64,000 bases of DNA, taken from contig JAPCWB010000001.1 of the NCBI GenBank assembly GCA_025938935.1, positions 1,054,001-1,118,000 on the forward strand, given 5' to 3'. Position numbers and translations under genes: made by a program. Below are positions 47,302 through 56,790 of the stretch, piece by piece (the stretch's first letter is position 1; every line of letters begins with the position of its first letter). The DNA comes from Novosphingobium sp. MW5. Lineage in GTDB: Bacteria; Pseudomonadota; Alphaproteobacteria; Sphingomonadales; Sphingomonadaceae. The notes under the pieces are model-generated. The model was not told the DNA's origin and ran no database searches. It was given only the letters and a program-made list of their open reading frames with translations.

Positions 47302-48497
47302 TCGTCAAGGAAAACACCGGAGCCCTCAAGGGCATCAAGGTTGTCGAACTGGGCCAGCTGATTGCCGGCCCGTTCTGCGGCCAGCTGCTGGGCGACATGG
47401 GCGCCGACGTGGTCAAGATCGAAGCGCCCGAGGTGGGCGATCCGATGCGCGTCTGGGGCAATGGCGAGAAAAAGGTCTGGTGGCAGGTGATCGGCCGCAA
47501 CAAGCGTTCGGTCTCGATCAACCTGCGCGTGCCCGAGGGGCAGGAACTGGCCCGCAAGCTGCTGGCCGATGCGGACATCATGATCGAGAATTTCAAGCCC
47601 GGCACGATGGAAAAGTGGGGCCTCGATCCCGCTACGCTCCACGCGATCAACCCCGGTCTGATCATCGTGCGGGTGTCCGGCTATGGCCAGACCGGCCCCT
47701 ATTCCGGCCGCGCCGGCTTTGGCGGGGTCGCGGAATCGATGGGCGGCTGGCGCGCGATCGTCGGCGATCCGGACCGGCCGCCGAGCCGCATGGGCGTTTC
47801 CATCGGCGATTCGCTGACCGCGACCTTCGCCTGCATGGGCGCGCTCGCCGCGCTGCGCTCGCGTGAGCAGACCGGCAAGGGGCAGGTGATCGACGCCGCG
47901 CTGTATGAATCGGTGCTGCAGGTGATGGAAAGCCTTGTCGTCGAATACGATACCATGGGCATCATCCGCGAGCGTTCAGGCTCGGTCCTGCCGGGCATCG
48001 CGCCATCGAACGTCTATCGCACCTCGGACGGCGAATACATGATCGGCGCCAATGGCGATGCGATCTTTGCGCGCCTCGCAGAGGCCATGGGCCAGCCCGA
48101 ACTCGCCAGTGACGAACGCTATGCCACCCATGTCGCTCGCGGCGCGCACCAGACCGAGCTGGACGACCGGATCAACGAATGGACCCGGACACTGACCATC
48201 GACGAGCTGGAGGCGAAGATGATCGAATATTCGATCCCCGCCGGCCGCATCTACCGCGCGCCAGACATGCTGGCCGATCCGCAATTCCAGTCGCGCGAGG
48301 CCATAGTCTCGGTGCCACATCCCGAATTCGGCGAAGTGCGGATGCAGGCCTGCTTTCCCAAATTCTCTGAAACGCCTTCGTCGATCCACCGGACCGCGGC
48401 GGCCTTTCCGGGTGAAAACAATGCCGAAGTCTTTGGCGAGCGGCTGGGACTGGGCGAAAAGGAACTTGCCGAACTGGCGGACAAGGGCATCATCTAG
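47298..48497 (+). CDS. CaiB/BaiF family CoA transferase
   Basis: 399 residues, class III CoA transferase. 'KVVELGQLIAGPFCGQLLGD' at the N-terminus, catalytic Asp likely in 'ADIMIENFKPG', and 'SGYGQTGPYSGRAGFGGVAE'. With the HMG-CoA lyase it could form a pair in which a free acid is first loaded with CoA and then cleaved. The exact acid is unknown. The GTG start overlaps the lyase stop. An MFS gene follows after 29 bases. Confidence 0.92.
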   Translation: MIVKENTGALKGIKVVELGQLIAGPFCGQLLGDMGADVVKIEAPEVGDPMRVWGNGEKKVWWQVIGRNKRSVSINLRVPEGQELARKLLADADIMIENFKPGTMEKWGLDPATLHAINPGLIIVRVSGYGQTGPYSGRAGFGGVAESMGGWRAIVGDPDRPPSRMGVSIGDSLTATFACMGALAALRSREQTGKGQVIDAALYESVLQVMESLVVEYDTMGIIRERSGSVLPGIAPSNVYRTSDGEYMIGANGDAIFARLAEAMGQPELASDERYATHVARGAHQTELDDRINEWTRTLTIDELEAKMIEYSIPAGRIYRAPDMLADPQFQSREAIVSVPHPEFGEVRMQACFPKFSETPSSIHRTAAAFPGENNAEVFGERLGLGEKELAELADKGII

Positions 48498-48526
48498 CCC
48501 CGGGGTAAAGGGGCGGAAGGGGAGAC

Positions 48527-49873
48527 ATGGCCAATACCGAAGCACGCGTACCGACGCGGGTGGCTCTTGCCTATGGCACGGGCCAGCTGGGGGCGCAGAT
48601 CTTCCGCGATACCCCGGCGGTGCTGCTGCCGCTGTTCATGACGACCATGCTCGGCGTGCCGCCGTGGCTGGCGGGCTTCGTGGTGCTGGTGCCAAAGCTG
48701 TGGCTGATCGTCTGCGATCCGCTGATGGGATCCTGGTCCGACCGGGTGAAGCCGCATAAGGGGCGCACTCCGTTCTTGCTGGCCGGGGCGGTGCTCACCA
48801 GCCTCGCCTTTGTGGCGCTGTTCTGGCACACCGGTTATTCGAGTTCTGCCATGGCGGCGCTGGTCACCTGCGCGCTGTTTTTCGTCGGGTCGACCGCCTT
48901 TTCGATGTTCTCGGTGCCTTACCTCGCGGTTGGATCTGAGATTTCCTCCGATCCGCACCAGCGCACGCGGGTAATGATGTACCGGCTCAATTTCATGACG
49001 CTTGGCGTCGTCGTGGGCGTGGGTGCGGCCCAGCCCGTGATGGAGGCCTTCGGCGGCGGCGCGGCGGGCTGGCGGGCCATGGGTTTGTCCTTTGGCCTGC
49101 TGTGCATCGGCACGATGCTGGTCACCGCGTTGGGGCTGAAAGGCGTGGCGCTGATCGAGAGCGAGAGCACGCCCGGCAACATTTTCTCGCAGTTGAAACA
49201 GGCGAGTGAGAACCGGCCGTTCCGCACCCTGCTCGCTACCCATTTCATCCAGAGCGTGGGGCAGGCCTGCAGTTACACGGTGATTGCCTTCGTATATCTC
49301 TATGCCGTGCAGGCGGTGTGGATCATCCTGCCCTTCGTGCTGGTCATGTCGGTCATGGCGATCATCAGCCAACCGGTCTGGGTCGCGCTCTCGCGCCGCT
49401 ATGGCAAGGAGCGCTGCTATGTCGCGGCGATGCTGGGCTGGACCCTGGTGACGGCGAGCTGGTTCTTTGTGCGCCCGGCGGATGACGTGGTGATCGCGGG
49501 GCTGGGTACGCAGCACCTGCTGGTGCTGCTCCGCGCGGTCATCATCGGCGTGTTCAATGCGTCCTTCATCATGCTCGCCCTGTCGATGCTGACCGACACC
49601 ATCGCCTATGAGCGCACCCGAACCGGCGTTGCGAACGAGGGCGTGTTCTCGGGCATATTCTCGGCAGCGGAGAAGCTGGCCTTCGCGCTGGGTCCTGTGA
49701 TTGCCGGTATCGTGATGAGCGTCTTCGGTTTCAGGGAATCGACGCATGGCGTTGTCGAGCAGACCCCCCATGCCATCACCGGCATCCTGCTGCTCTACAG
49801 CCTGGTGCCGGTCGCCACCCAGCTGATCAGCCTGGCCCTGTTCAGCCGCTATCGGCTACCCACGGCGGAGTGA
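48527..49873 (+). CDS. MFS transporter, GPH (glycoside-pentoside-hexuronide) type
   Basis: 448 residues with about 12 membrane segments. N-terminal 'YGTGQLGAQIFRDTPAVLLP', 'CDPLMGSWSDRVKPHKGRTP' (the DxxxGxxSD/KxGRR-like loop) and a repeat of it at 'VWVALSRRYGKER' place it near the GPH cation-symporter / MFS_2 group. GGAAGGGGAG precedes the ATG. It probably imports the substrate handled by the lyase and CoA transferase upstream. Confidence 0.85.
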   Translation: MANTEARVPTRVALAYGTGQLGAQIFRDTPAVLLPLFMTTMLGVPPWLAGFVVLVPKLWLIVCDPLMGSWSDRVKPHKGRTPFLLAGAVLTSLAFVALFWHTGYSSSAMAALVTCALFFVGSTAFSMFSVPYLAVGSEISSDPHQRTRVMMYRLNFMTLGVVVGVGAAQPVMEAFGGGAAGWRAMGLSFGLLCIGTMLVTALGLKGVALIESESTPGNIFSQLKQASENRPFRTLLATHFIQSVGQACSYTVIAFVYLYAVQAVWIILPFVLVMSVMAIISQPVWVALSRRYGKERCYVAAMLGWTLVTASWFFVRPADDVVIAGLGTQHLLVLLRAVIIGVFNASFIMLALSMLTDTIAYERTRTGVANEGVFSGIFSAAEKLAFALGPVIAGIVMSVFGFRESTHGVVEQTPHAITGILLLYSLVPVATQLISLALFSRYRLPTAE

Positions 49874-49975
49874 CAAAGAGACCGGATATTCGCCAGACGG
49901 AGAGGTCGCGCGGTTCACCTGCGCGCCAGATCGACACGATTAGGATTTGCCGGATTGATTGAAAGGTTGCCGAAA

Positions 49976-50365
49976 ATGCGAGTGATGTTCCCCGCCCTTA
50001 TGGCCCTTGGCTTGCTGGCCGCTGCCGCCCCTGCGCTCTCCGCCCCGCCGGCGCCCAATCCGGCCGTGAAGGGCAAGCTCATCTTCATGCGCTGCGCTGC
50101 CTGCCATGCCGTTTCTGCCAGCGCGCCCAAGAAGGTCGGCCCGCACCTCGAAGGCGTCGTTGGCCGCACCGCCGGTTCCGTTGCCGGTTTCACCTATTCG
50201 CCGGCGATGAAGAAGGCTGCGATCAAGTGGAATGATGCCGCGCTCGACAAGTGGCTGGCGCGCCCCGCTGGAATGGTTCCGGGCACTTCGATGGTCTTTG
50301 CCGGCCTGCCTAATCCGGCCGACCGCGCGGCGGTGATCGCCTATCTCAAGAAGCCGGTTCCCTGA
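49976..50365 (+). CDS. Periplasmic class I cytochrome c
   Basis: 129 residues. Signal peptide at about 1-22, then heme c site 'FMRCAACHAV' (CxxCH) and a distal Met ligand likely in 'MVPGTSMVFAGL'. A typical c2-like size. A TTG at 49955 in frame is possible, but ATG 49976 has AAAGG at 9 bases. The stop overlaps the next gene (TGATG). It is an electron carrier candidate for the flavoprotein at 54068-55634, as in p-cresol methylhydroxylase systems, although the genes are 4 kb apart. Confidence 0.9.
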   Translation: MRVMFPALMALGLLAAAAPALSAPPAPNPAVKGKLIFMRCAACHAVSASAPKKVGPHLEGVVGRTAGSVAGFTYSPAMKKAAIKWNDAALDKWLARPAGMVPGTSMVFAGLPNPADRAAVIAYLKKPVP

Positions 50366-51258
50366 TGGATTTCAGCCGCCGGGCCTTTGTTGGCGGGGCT
50401 TTGCTCACGCCGCTGGCGTCTTCGTTGGCTGCAGCGGCGGCTTCCGTCAGGACTTTCGACCTCCCCTGGCCGAGCGGGCGGACCATCCAGATCACCGACT
50501 GGCGTCCCCGGGGACGAGAGCGCGGGCTGGTGCTGTTCTCGCACGGCGCGCTATCCGCGCCGCAACTCTATGAAGGCCTGATCGGGCATTGGGTCGCCGA
50601 TGGCTGGCGTGTGATGGCGCCGCTGCACGTTGATTCCGAACGTCATCCTCATACGAAGGACTTTCCCGGCCTTGCCAGTTGGGGCGCGCGTATCGAAGAT
50701 ATGCGCGCCTTGTCGGCTCACGTCGGCAATCGCCCATGGGTTGCCGCCGGGCACAGCTATGGCGGGCTCGTTGCGCTGACGATGGGCGGCGCCGCAGCCG
50801 TGCCGCCTCCGGGTATCAGCGGACCGCTTTCCGATTTCAACGTCAGCGCAGTGGTCGCCTTTTCACCGCCGGCGCCGGTTCCAGTGCTGTGCACGGCTGA
50901 GGGTTATTCCAGAATCTCCGTGCCCGCGCTGATCCAGACCGGGACGGCGGACAATCCCCCCGCCGGACCCGGCCTCGCGCCAGTCCCCGGTTCGTGGAAG
51001 GGGCATCTGGTGCCTTACGACGCGGCCACTCCCGGCGGCCATCGCTATGGCCTCGTGCTCGAAGGGGTGGACCATTACTTTGGCGGGCTGATCTGCCGCT
51101 ATGAAGTGCCCGGACCCAAGCAAGCCGAGCGACTGGAGGACGCCAAACGGATATCCTCGCAGTTCATGCGTGGCTTTGGAGCAGGCGACAAGACAGCGCG
51201 GCGCTTGCTGGACCGGCAGGTCAGCAATAACTTGCCGGTGCAATTGCTCCGCAAATAG
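50365..51258 (+). CDS. Exported alpha/beta hydrolase
   Basis: 297 residues. N-terminus 'MDFSRRAFVGGALLTPLA' is a Tat-type signal (SRRAF). Hydrolase features are 'LVLFSHGALSAPQLY' (oxyanion region), the nucleophile elbow 'AAGHSYGGLVAL' and a late 'GVDHYFGG' as possible catalytic His. Acts in the periplasm; substrate unknown, likely an ester. It is coupled to the cytochrome c gene. It is convergent with the small protein gene at 51262, only three bases apart. Confidence 0.82.
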   Translation: MDFSRRAFVGGALLTPLASSLAAAAASVRTFDLPWPSGRTIQITDWRPRGRERGLVLFSHGALSAPQLYEGLIGHWVADGWRVMAPLHVDSERHPHTKDFPGLASWGARIEDMRALSAHVGNRPWVAAGHSYGGLVALTMGGAAAVPPPGISGPLSDFNVSAVVAFSPPAPVPVLCTAEGYSRISVPALIQTGTADNPPAGPGLAPVPGSWKGHLVPYDAATPGGHRYGLVLEGVDHYFGGLICRYEVPGPKQAERLEDAKRISSQFMRGFGAGDKTARRLLDRQVSNNLPVQLLRK

Positions 51259-51261
51259 GGC

Positions 51262-51615
51262 TCAGCCTTCAGCCACTTCCTCGATGGTCTTGCGATAAGC
51301 CTCGGCGGTCTGCGCCTCGGCAGCTTCGGCGGCGTCTTTGGACGTCAGGTAGAACAGGCGGGAAAGGAAATCCTGCCGCCGCGCCTCGCGTTCTTCCAGC
51401 GCGTCCTGATCCAGTTCCAGCGTCTCGATCCCGGCGGCAAGGTCCAGCCCCTGCGCCTTGGCGACACGCTCGGCAGAATCAAGCCGGTCGCGCAGGGTGG
51501 CAAGCTCGCTGGCCAGCACCATGATCATCGACATTGCTTCATCAAGCCCCGGCGTTTCATAAAACTCGGGCCGCTTGCCGCGGGCGTGACGGATCACGTG
51601 AGGACGTTCAGTCAT
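51262..51615 (-). CDS. Small coiled-coil protein coupled to methyltransferase (paralog 1)
   Basis: 117 residues, acidic and helical. The middle 'ASELATLRDRLDSAERVAKA' is a strong coiled coil. It shares the pattern 'LRDRLD--ER---A-GL' and spacing with the protein at 56416-56790. No family recognised. Its ATG overlaps the methyltransferase stop (ATGA), so the two are made together; the other pair in the window has the same coupling in the reverse gene order. It is probably an accessory or structural subunit. Confidence 0.75.
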   Translation of the reverse strand: MTERPHVIRHARGKRPEFYETPGLDEAMSMIMVLASELATLRDRLDSAERVAKAQGLDLAAGIETLELDQDALEEREARRQDFLSRLFYLTSKDAAEAAEAQTAEAYRKTIEEVAEG

Positions 51616-52841
51616 GCTGCCATTGCCTTTGCTTCTGCCTTGCGGCCGATGAATACTTCCCAGCCACCGCCGGGGGCGAATTCGCCGGCGGTGAACTCAC
51701 GCTCGGCCACGTGTTCCGATGCTTCCTGGCTGTAGCCTTCGGCCGCAGCGGCGAATTCCATGACAGCCATCGGCGCGGTGTCAAACCGCACGTCGGCGCG
51801 GTCAAACCCGGCTTTCACCGCCAGTTCGTACTGGTCCATGTCGCGCATCGCGCCCCAGAACGGCTCGTTGTTATACCAGGTCTCGTTGTCGAGGATGAAC
51901 TGGGTGAAGGGGTCCATCAGGTCGAATGGCGGCAGGTCGGCGTGGATCATCAGGCCGCCTGGTGCGAGCACGCGGTAGGTTTCCTCGAACACCTTGGGCA
52001 TGGCCTTGCCGCTGGTTTCGTGCAGCAGGATGTGGCTGACGACGAGGTCGAAATGCTTGTCGGGGAAGGTCGTGGCGGTCGCGTCCATCTGGGCGAAGTT
52101 GACCTCAAGCCCGAAGGCGGCGGCGCGGGCGTGGGCATAGCGCACGCAGGGCCCGCCCACGTCGATGCCCCAGATCTCCGCCTCGGGGAACAGTTCCTTG
52201 TAGGGCAGGGTCGAGTGGCCCACCGTGCAGCCCATGTCGAGGATGCGGCGCGGCTTGAAGTCCGGCAGATTGCGCTTGAGATAATTGACCACCGAGCGGC
52301 CCATGTCGTCGTTGTTCGGCCCGGTATAGCCCATCGAATAGAGGTAGACGCCGCGATCATAGAGCGCGCCGACCGAGATGTCGTCCTTGCACACTTCCGA
52401 GCAATAGCCGCCCGGCATGCAGTGAATGTCCAGCGCCGTGACATAGCGCGGCGGCACGAAGCCTTCGGGAATGACCAGCTGCGCCTTGGTGCTGGCGGAA
52501 AGCTCCTTGGCCTTGGCGTTCAGTTCGGGAAGCTGGCGGTCGACCGAAACGTTGACCGATTCCCACAGCAGTTCCTGCGCGATGCGGTTCGCGGCGGCGT
52601 AGTGGTGGAAATAGGTGTCCTTGACCATGCCGGCGCGGATATCGCGGCGATCGGCCGGGGCGCGGCCATTCTCGCGCTCGAACTTCGGGGCGACGCGCGT
52701 CTGGTAGATCGGGGTCAGCCCGGGGAGCAGGGTGGACTGGATAAAGCCCTTGAAGCTCTTGGCGAATTCTTGCCGCGATGCCTCGTCATGCGTGGCATGG
52801 GGCAGGGCAGCATGGGGGGCCTGCTGGAAGGTATTGAGCAT
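51612..52841 (-). CDS. Class I SAM-dependent methyltransferase with N-terminal extension (paralog 1)
   Basis: 409 residues. About 180 N-terminal residues of unknown fold, including 'PRYVTALDIHCMPGGYC', precede a Rossmann methyltransferase with motif I 'RILDMGCTVGHSTL', 'DKHFDLVVSHILLHETSG' and 'VLAPGGLMIHADLPP'. It is clearly paralogous to 56787-57974 over most of its length. ATG 52841 follows GGAGA. It is divergent from the DUF1838 gene at 53012, with a shared 170-base region holding GTCCGC/GCGGAC arms (52916-52937). Substrate unknown. Confidence 0.85.
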   Translation of the reverse strand: MLNTFQQAPHAALPHATHDEASRQEFAKSFKGFIQSTLLPGLTPIYQTRVAPKFERENGRAPADRRDIRAGMVKDTYFHHYAAANRIAQELLWESVNVSVDRQLPELNAKAKELSASTKAQLVIPEGFVPPRYVTALDIHCMPGGYCSEVCKDDISVGALYDRGVYLYSMGYTGPNNDDMGRSVVNYLKRNLPDFKPRRILDMGCTVGHSTLPYKELFPEAEIWGIDVGGPCVRYAHARAAAFGLEVNFAQMDATATTFPDKHFDLVVSHILLHETSGKAMPKVFEETYRVLAPGGLMIHADLPPFDLMDPFTQFILDNETWYNNEPFWGAMRDMDQYELAVKAGFDRADVRFDTAPMAVMEFAAAAEGYSQEASEHVAEREFTAGEFAPGGGWEVFIGRKAEAKAMAA

Positions 52842-53011
52842 CCGCTTCTCCACTCGGCTAATCGCTAGCGGCGCGTTCTTGCGGCGGCCCGGCCCGCAGG
52901 GCAAGGTCCACGCAGGTCCGCTATCCGCTTGGCGGACAGGCCATGGTATCGCGCTGATGTGGGAAGGCGAAAGCGGAAAAACCGGGTCCATACCCAAAGG
53001 GAGATTACACA

Positions 53012-54007
53012 ATGGACGATGCACGGTTCTCGCGGCGCGAAAGCCTTGGCCTGGCGGCTCTTGCTGCCGGAGCGGCGGCGGCGCCTGCCCTGGCCAAGGG
53101 GGCCAAGCCCAAGTTCATCACCAAGATCGATTTCAAAGACCCGTACTGGACGCGCGATACCTATGCGCGGATCGACGCTGACCTTGATCCCACCAAGGAA
53201 AAAGTGGGCTGGCTCAAGGGTAAGGCCTATGGCGTGCGGGACAATGAAAAGGTCCGCCCGCTGTTCGGCGTGGAGGGATTTTCCGTTGTCCGCACCAAGC
53301 GGCTCGAAGACGGATCGGTCCGCCGCATGCTGCGCGAGATCGTGTTCTACCGCGATCTGGAAACCGGCAAGATCCTGAAGGAATGGAAGAACCCCTACAC
53401 CGGTGAGACGGTGAAGGTCGTGCCGATCGCCAACGATCCCTTCAATTTCACGATCAGCGCCTTCCAGCCCGAGCCGCCGTCCTATGGCGGCCTGCAGAAG
53501 GTGAAGATGGAGCCCAAGCCCTTCCTGCAGGATTGGGAATTCGGCCCGGATGGCACCATGGTGCTGCACACCGGGATCGACATGATCTATCCCAACGCGC
53601 TCCAGCCGGACAAATGGGTGCGCGAAAGCTCGGGCCCGATGAACCGGGTGTCAGAGCACTTCATCTATGTCGTGAAGCGCAAGGACGTTGAAAATCCGAA
53701 CCTGACCCACATCCCGCACATCGGTTCGTGGAGCCGCATCACTCCGTGGCTGCCGTGGATGCTGATGGGCCAGGCGCCGGGCCACATCTCGTATTTCACG
53801 CACTTCCAGACCATGACGAACGGTATCGCAGGGCTGCCGGCAGACCTTGTCGCCGCCGCGCGGGAATATGGTGACAAGTGGCTGAGCGCGCCGACCGAGG
53901 ATTACGGTCCCTCGCTTTCCAGCCTTGAGAACTACGCGCGCGAACAGAAGCCCGCGCCGGTGCCCGAAGGCTGGACGCCGCCGCAGCCGCCTTCGCTCAA
54001 GAAGTAA
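53012..54007 (+). CDS. DUF1838 family protein, Tat-exported (paralog 1)
   Basis: 331 residues. N-terminus 'RFSRRESLGLAALAAGAAAA' is a twin-arginine signal. The mature part contains 'DLETGKILKEWKNPYTGE', matching 'DKDTGKALDTYRNPYTGQ' in the second copy at 60511, and a C-terminal 'PWLPWMLMGQAPGHISYF'. DUF1838 has no established function. The many aromatic residues and periplasmic location suggest ligand binding or hydrolysis of a hydrophobic compound (inference). GGGAGA precedes the ATG. Confidence 0.87.
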   Translation: MDDARFSRRESLGLAALAAGAAAAPALAKGAKPKFITKIDFKDPYWTRDTYARIDADLDPTKEKVGWLKGKAYGVRDNEKVRPLFGVEGFSVVRTKRLEDGSVRRMLREIVFYRDLETGKILKEWKNPYTGETVKVVPIANDPFNFTISAFQPEPPSYGGLQKVKMEPKPFLQDWEFGPDGTMVLHTGIDMIYPNALQPDKWVRESSGPMNRVSEHFIYVVKRKDVENPNLTHIPHIGSWSRITPWLPWMLMGQAPGHISYFTHFQTMTNGIAGLPADLVAAAREYGDKWLSAPTEDYGPSLSSLENYAREQKPAPVPEGWTPPQPPSLKK

Positions 54008-54028
54008 GGCTTAGAGAGCTCTCCCAAG

Positions 54029-54066
54029 CCCCTCTCCGCCGATAACCGGCGGGGAGGGTTTTCTCT
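54029..54066 (+). terminator. Rho-independent terminator after DUF1838 gene
   Basis: Arms CCCCTCTCCGCCG and CGGCGGGGAGGG around a short loop, followed by TTTTCTCTTT. It ends the plus-strand DUF1838 transcript and abuts the stop of the convergent flavoprotein. Confidence 0.85.
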
Positions 54067-54067
54067 T

Positions 54068-55634
54068 TCAGAGGCCGAGAACGCCGGGGTTCATCAGCCC
54101 CTTGGGATCAAGCTCTCGCTTGATCGCGCCGAGCAGGCTGCGCATCTGCGGGGCAAGGCGCTGCTGGTAGGGATAGGCGCGGCCCAGCTGGAAATGCGCC
54201 GAGCCGTGATCCTGCATCACCGCGATGATCGCGTTCTTCAGCTCGTCGGCATAGGCGCGCGCTTCCGGATTGGCGGCGAAATCGGGCTGGGCGGCAAGGT
54301 ATTCATCGCCCAGCGTCTGCTTGTGATAGGCGGTGCGCGCGTCGGGCCAGTAGAGCGCGACCTCGTAAAGGAAGCCGGTCGATCCCACGGGCGAGAACAT
54401 CGTCCCCACCCAGACTCCGTGCTTGTCCATGTCCGCCTTGCGTGCAGAAATCAGCGCCTTGAACGTGGCATCGAAGGCCACCGCCTGATCGTGCGCCAGC
54501 AGCGCATGGATGGGCACCCAGCGTTCGCCGCCAGTGGCCAAGGATGTTGAACAGCGGCGCGAAGGGCAGCGACTTGACGAAGGTCGGGATCGAATTGGCA
54601 ATCTCGCGCCCATGGGCGGAAAGCACGCGGCGGAGCTGTTTCGCACGCAGCGCCGCTTCTTCCGCGTCCGCGCCGTCGACGATGAAGTGGAGCATATAGG
54701 CCCCGGCGCGCATCGGGTCTTCGCCGGCCATGGCCATGCGCAGCAATTGCGCCACGCCCTTCAGCTTGTTGGGCGCACGTTTCAGGACGTGTGCGGCAAT
54801 CTCCAGACGCGCGCCCAGCCCTTCCTGCCGGCCGATCTGGCCCTGCGACAGAGCGAGGTCGAGCCCGAACTGCGAATCCTCGATGCCCGCCAGCTGCGCC
54901 GCGCGCGAACCGGCGTGGAACTTGGCGAAATCGTCGAAGGCGAAGCTCAGGCATTCGAAATGATTGCGCAGTGCGATCAGCGGCAGGCGCGCCGCCACCT
55001 TGATACCGAAGGCGCCGCAATCGCCGGTAAAGAGCCCGGTCATGTCGGGGCCATATTGCCGGATCGAGCTGCTCGCGCCGGTCGAGACCAGGTCGCCACT
55101 GGCAAGCACGACATCCATGCCCAGCACGGATTCTGCGGAGATGCCGTGCGCTGCCGTACCGTGGCTCACCGAATTCTGGCTGAGGCTGCCGCCAACTGTC
55201 GCCGCTATGCCCGAGAACGGCCCCCAGAACGGCGTGCGCAGGCCCTTGGCATCGAGCGCGGCCTTGAGGTTCGCCCAGGTGACACCCGCCCCGGCGGTGA
55301 CAACGGCATTGGCCTCGTCAATCTCGATGGTGTCGAGCGCGCCGGTATCGAACAGCACGTGGCCGCCCTGTGGCAGGACATAGCCATCGGTATAGGATGC
55401 ACCGCCGCCGCGCGGGACCATCGCCACGCCGGCATCGCCGCAAATACGCACGGCCTGCTGCAAATTCTGGACCGTCGAGGGGCGGACCACGGCCAGCGGC
55501 GCGCCCCCGCCGCGGTAAACGTCGTTGGCGAAGTAATCGAGCGCCGCGGCATCGGTCACTACCGCCGCTTCGCCCAGCGCGGCGCGCAGGGCCTCTGTCA
55601 CGGTTTCGGCCTGTGCGCGTGTCTTCGTTGCCAT
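54068..55634 (-). pseudogene. FAD-binding oxidase, vanillyl-alcohol-oxidase / p-cresol methylhydroxylase type, one apparent +1 frameshift
   Basis: From ATG 55634 (GAGGA upstream): FAD_binding_4 domain with 'LAVVRPSTVQNLQQAVRICG', 'MVPRGGGASYTDGYVLPQGG' and 'GGSLSQNSVSHG', then a substrate cap. After 'FAPLFNILG' (near 54536, in CTTGGCCACTGG) the frame slips. Deleting one base restores 'ATGGERWVPIHALLAHDQAV' to '..PKGLMNPGVLGL' at 54068. The C-terminus has the 'DPKGLMNPG' end of this flavoenzyme superfamily. Relatives oxidise para-substituted phenols. Together about 521 residues, the expected length. Confidence 0.83.
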
Positions 55635-55775
55635 GGTCAATCCTCGGGATTTGTCTTGGCTCGCGTCTTGCGACTTCTCCCCGGAATGCGGCTTAGCCGA
55701 CCCTGCCTTATCCGGACAGCGGAGAGTCGCTTATCCGGCTTTCGTGGCTCGTCCCCGCGCCATCATGCTCGCCGG

Positions 55776-56393
55776 ATGGACGCCAACCAACCCCAGGCAT
55801 GGACCCGCACGGCGCGCCTGCTCCACTGGGGCATGGCGCTGGCCGTGCTGGTCGAGGTTCCGGCAGGCTTCGCCATGGCCTGGACCTACGGCAGCAAGGT
55901 GGCCGGCGATCAGGCGCTCCACCTGCGCGCCAGCCAGACGCACCATACGCTGGGCATGCTGATCCTGCTGGCCGTACTTTACCGCCTGTTCTGGCGCTGG
56001 AAGCATGGCGCGCCTGCCTTGCCGGGAGGAACTGCCGCATGGCAGCGGCTCGCCGCGCGGGGCACGCAGGCGGCACTCTACCTTCTGCTCCTGCTGATCC
56101 CGCTCAGCGGCTGGGCGGCGCTTTCGGCGCTTGGCGCGGGCGGAGGATATCCGGCGCCGGAAATGTGGTTCTTCACCCATGACGGCTTCGCCTCGGGTCT
56201 CATCCCGCACCTGGTCGAGCCGCATCCGTGGAACGCTAAAGTCCTGCTCGGCTACGGCCTGTTCGCCCGCGCCCACGTCTATATGCTGATGCTGGGCGGC
56301 GTGCTGGTCTTGGTGCACGGGCTGGCGGCATTGTATCATCATTTCATCCGCCGCGACGGCGTGTTGCGGCAGATGTGGAGCGGGCGGCCATGA
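55776..56393 (+). CDS. Cytochrome b561 family protein
   Basis: 205 residues, four membrane segments. Heme-ligand histidines are likely those in 'TARLLHWGMALAVLVEV', 'RASQTHHTLGMLILL' and 'AHVYMLMLGGVLVLVHG'. Family members move electrons between quinone and periplasmic partners. ATG 55776 begins the conserved region; the long upstream open frame is antisense to the flavoprotein. It heads the plus-strand run to the small protein, methyltransferase and LLM enzyme. Confidence 0.88.
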   Translation: MDANQPQAWTRTARLLHWGMALAVLVEVPAGFAMAWTYGSKVAGDQALHLRASQTHHTLGMLILLAVLYRLFWRWKHGAPALPGGTAAWQRLAARGTQAALYLLLLLIPLSGWAALSALGAGGGYPAPEMWFFTHDGFASGLIPHLVEPHPWNAKVLLGYGLFARAHVYMLMLGGVLVLVHGLAALYHHFIRRDGVLRQMWSGRP

Positions 56394-56415
56394 CCGCGCG
56401 CAAAAGGAACTAGGC

Positions 56416-56790
56416 ATGGCAGAACGCAGCAACCGCGACCGTATCCAGCGAGCCAAGGGCAGCCAGCCGGTGGTGTTCGAGAACCAGACCGTCGATGCGC
56501 TCGCCGCCATGGTCATCGCCCTGCTGGGCGAAGTGGCGGTGCTGCGCGACCGGCTCGATGCCAATGAGCGCCTGCTTGAAGCGGCGGGGCTGCACGGGCC
56601 GGAGCGCGTAGATAACTTCCAGCCCGATGCCGCGGCCAAGGCCCGAAGGGCAGAGGTCCGCAATGCCAGTTACAACCGCGTGCTCGGCGCGGGCCGCGAC
56701 AAGCTGGTGCCCGACCTCCTTACCGAGCAGCAGCGCTATGACGAAACCCTGTCCGCCGTCGCGGACGGAAGCGAAGGTACCAGGCCATGA
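56416..56790 (+). CDS. Small coiled-coil protein coupled to methyltransferase (paralog 2)
   Basis: 124 residues. Contains 'LLGEVAVLRDRLDANERLLE', homologous to the segment in 51262-51615, then an Arg/Lys-rich half. No family recognised. The stop overlaps the start of the methyltransferase downstream (ATGA at 56787). It follows cytochrome b561 by 22 bases. Conserved coupling with a paralogous methyltransferase in both loci suggests a complex or shared substrate handling. Confidence 0.75.
   Translation: MAERSNRDRIQRAKGSQPVVFENQTVDALAAMVIALLGEVAVLRDRLDANERLLEAAGLHGPERVDNFQPDAAAKARRAEVRNASYNRVLGAGRDKLVPDLLTEQQRYDETLSAVADGSEGTRP

Noticed and set aside
54510..55775. Long plus-strand open frame in front of cytochrome b561
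   Set aside because: It is antisense to the flavoprotein gene, low in recognisable features, and only the part from 55776 on is protein-like.
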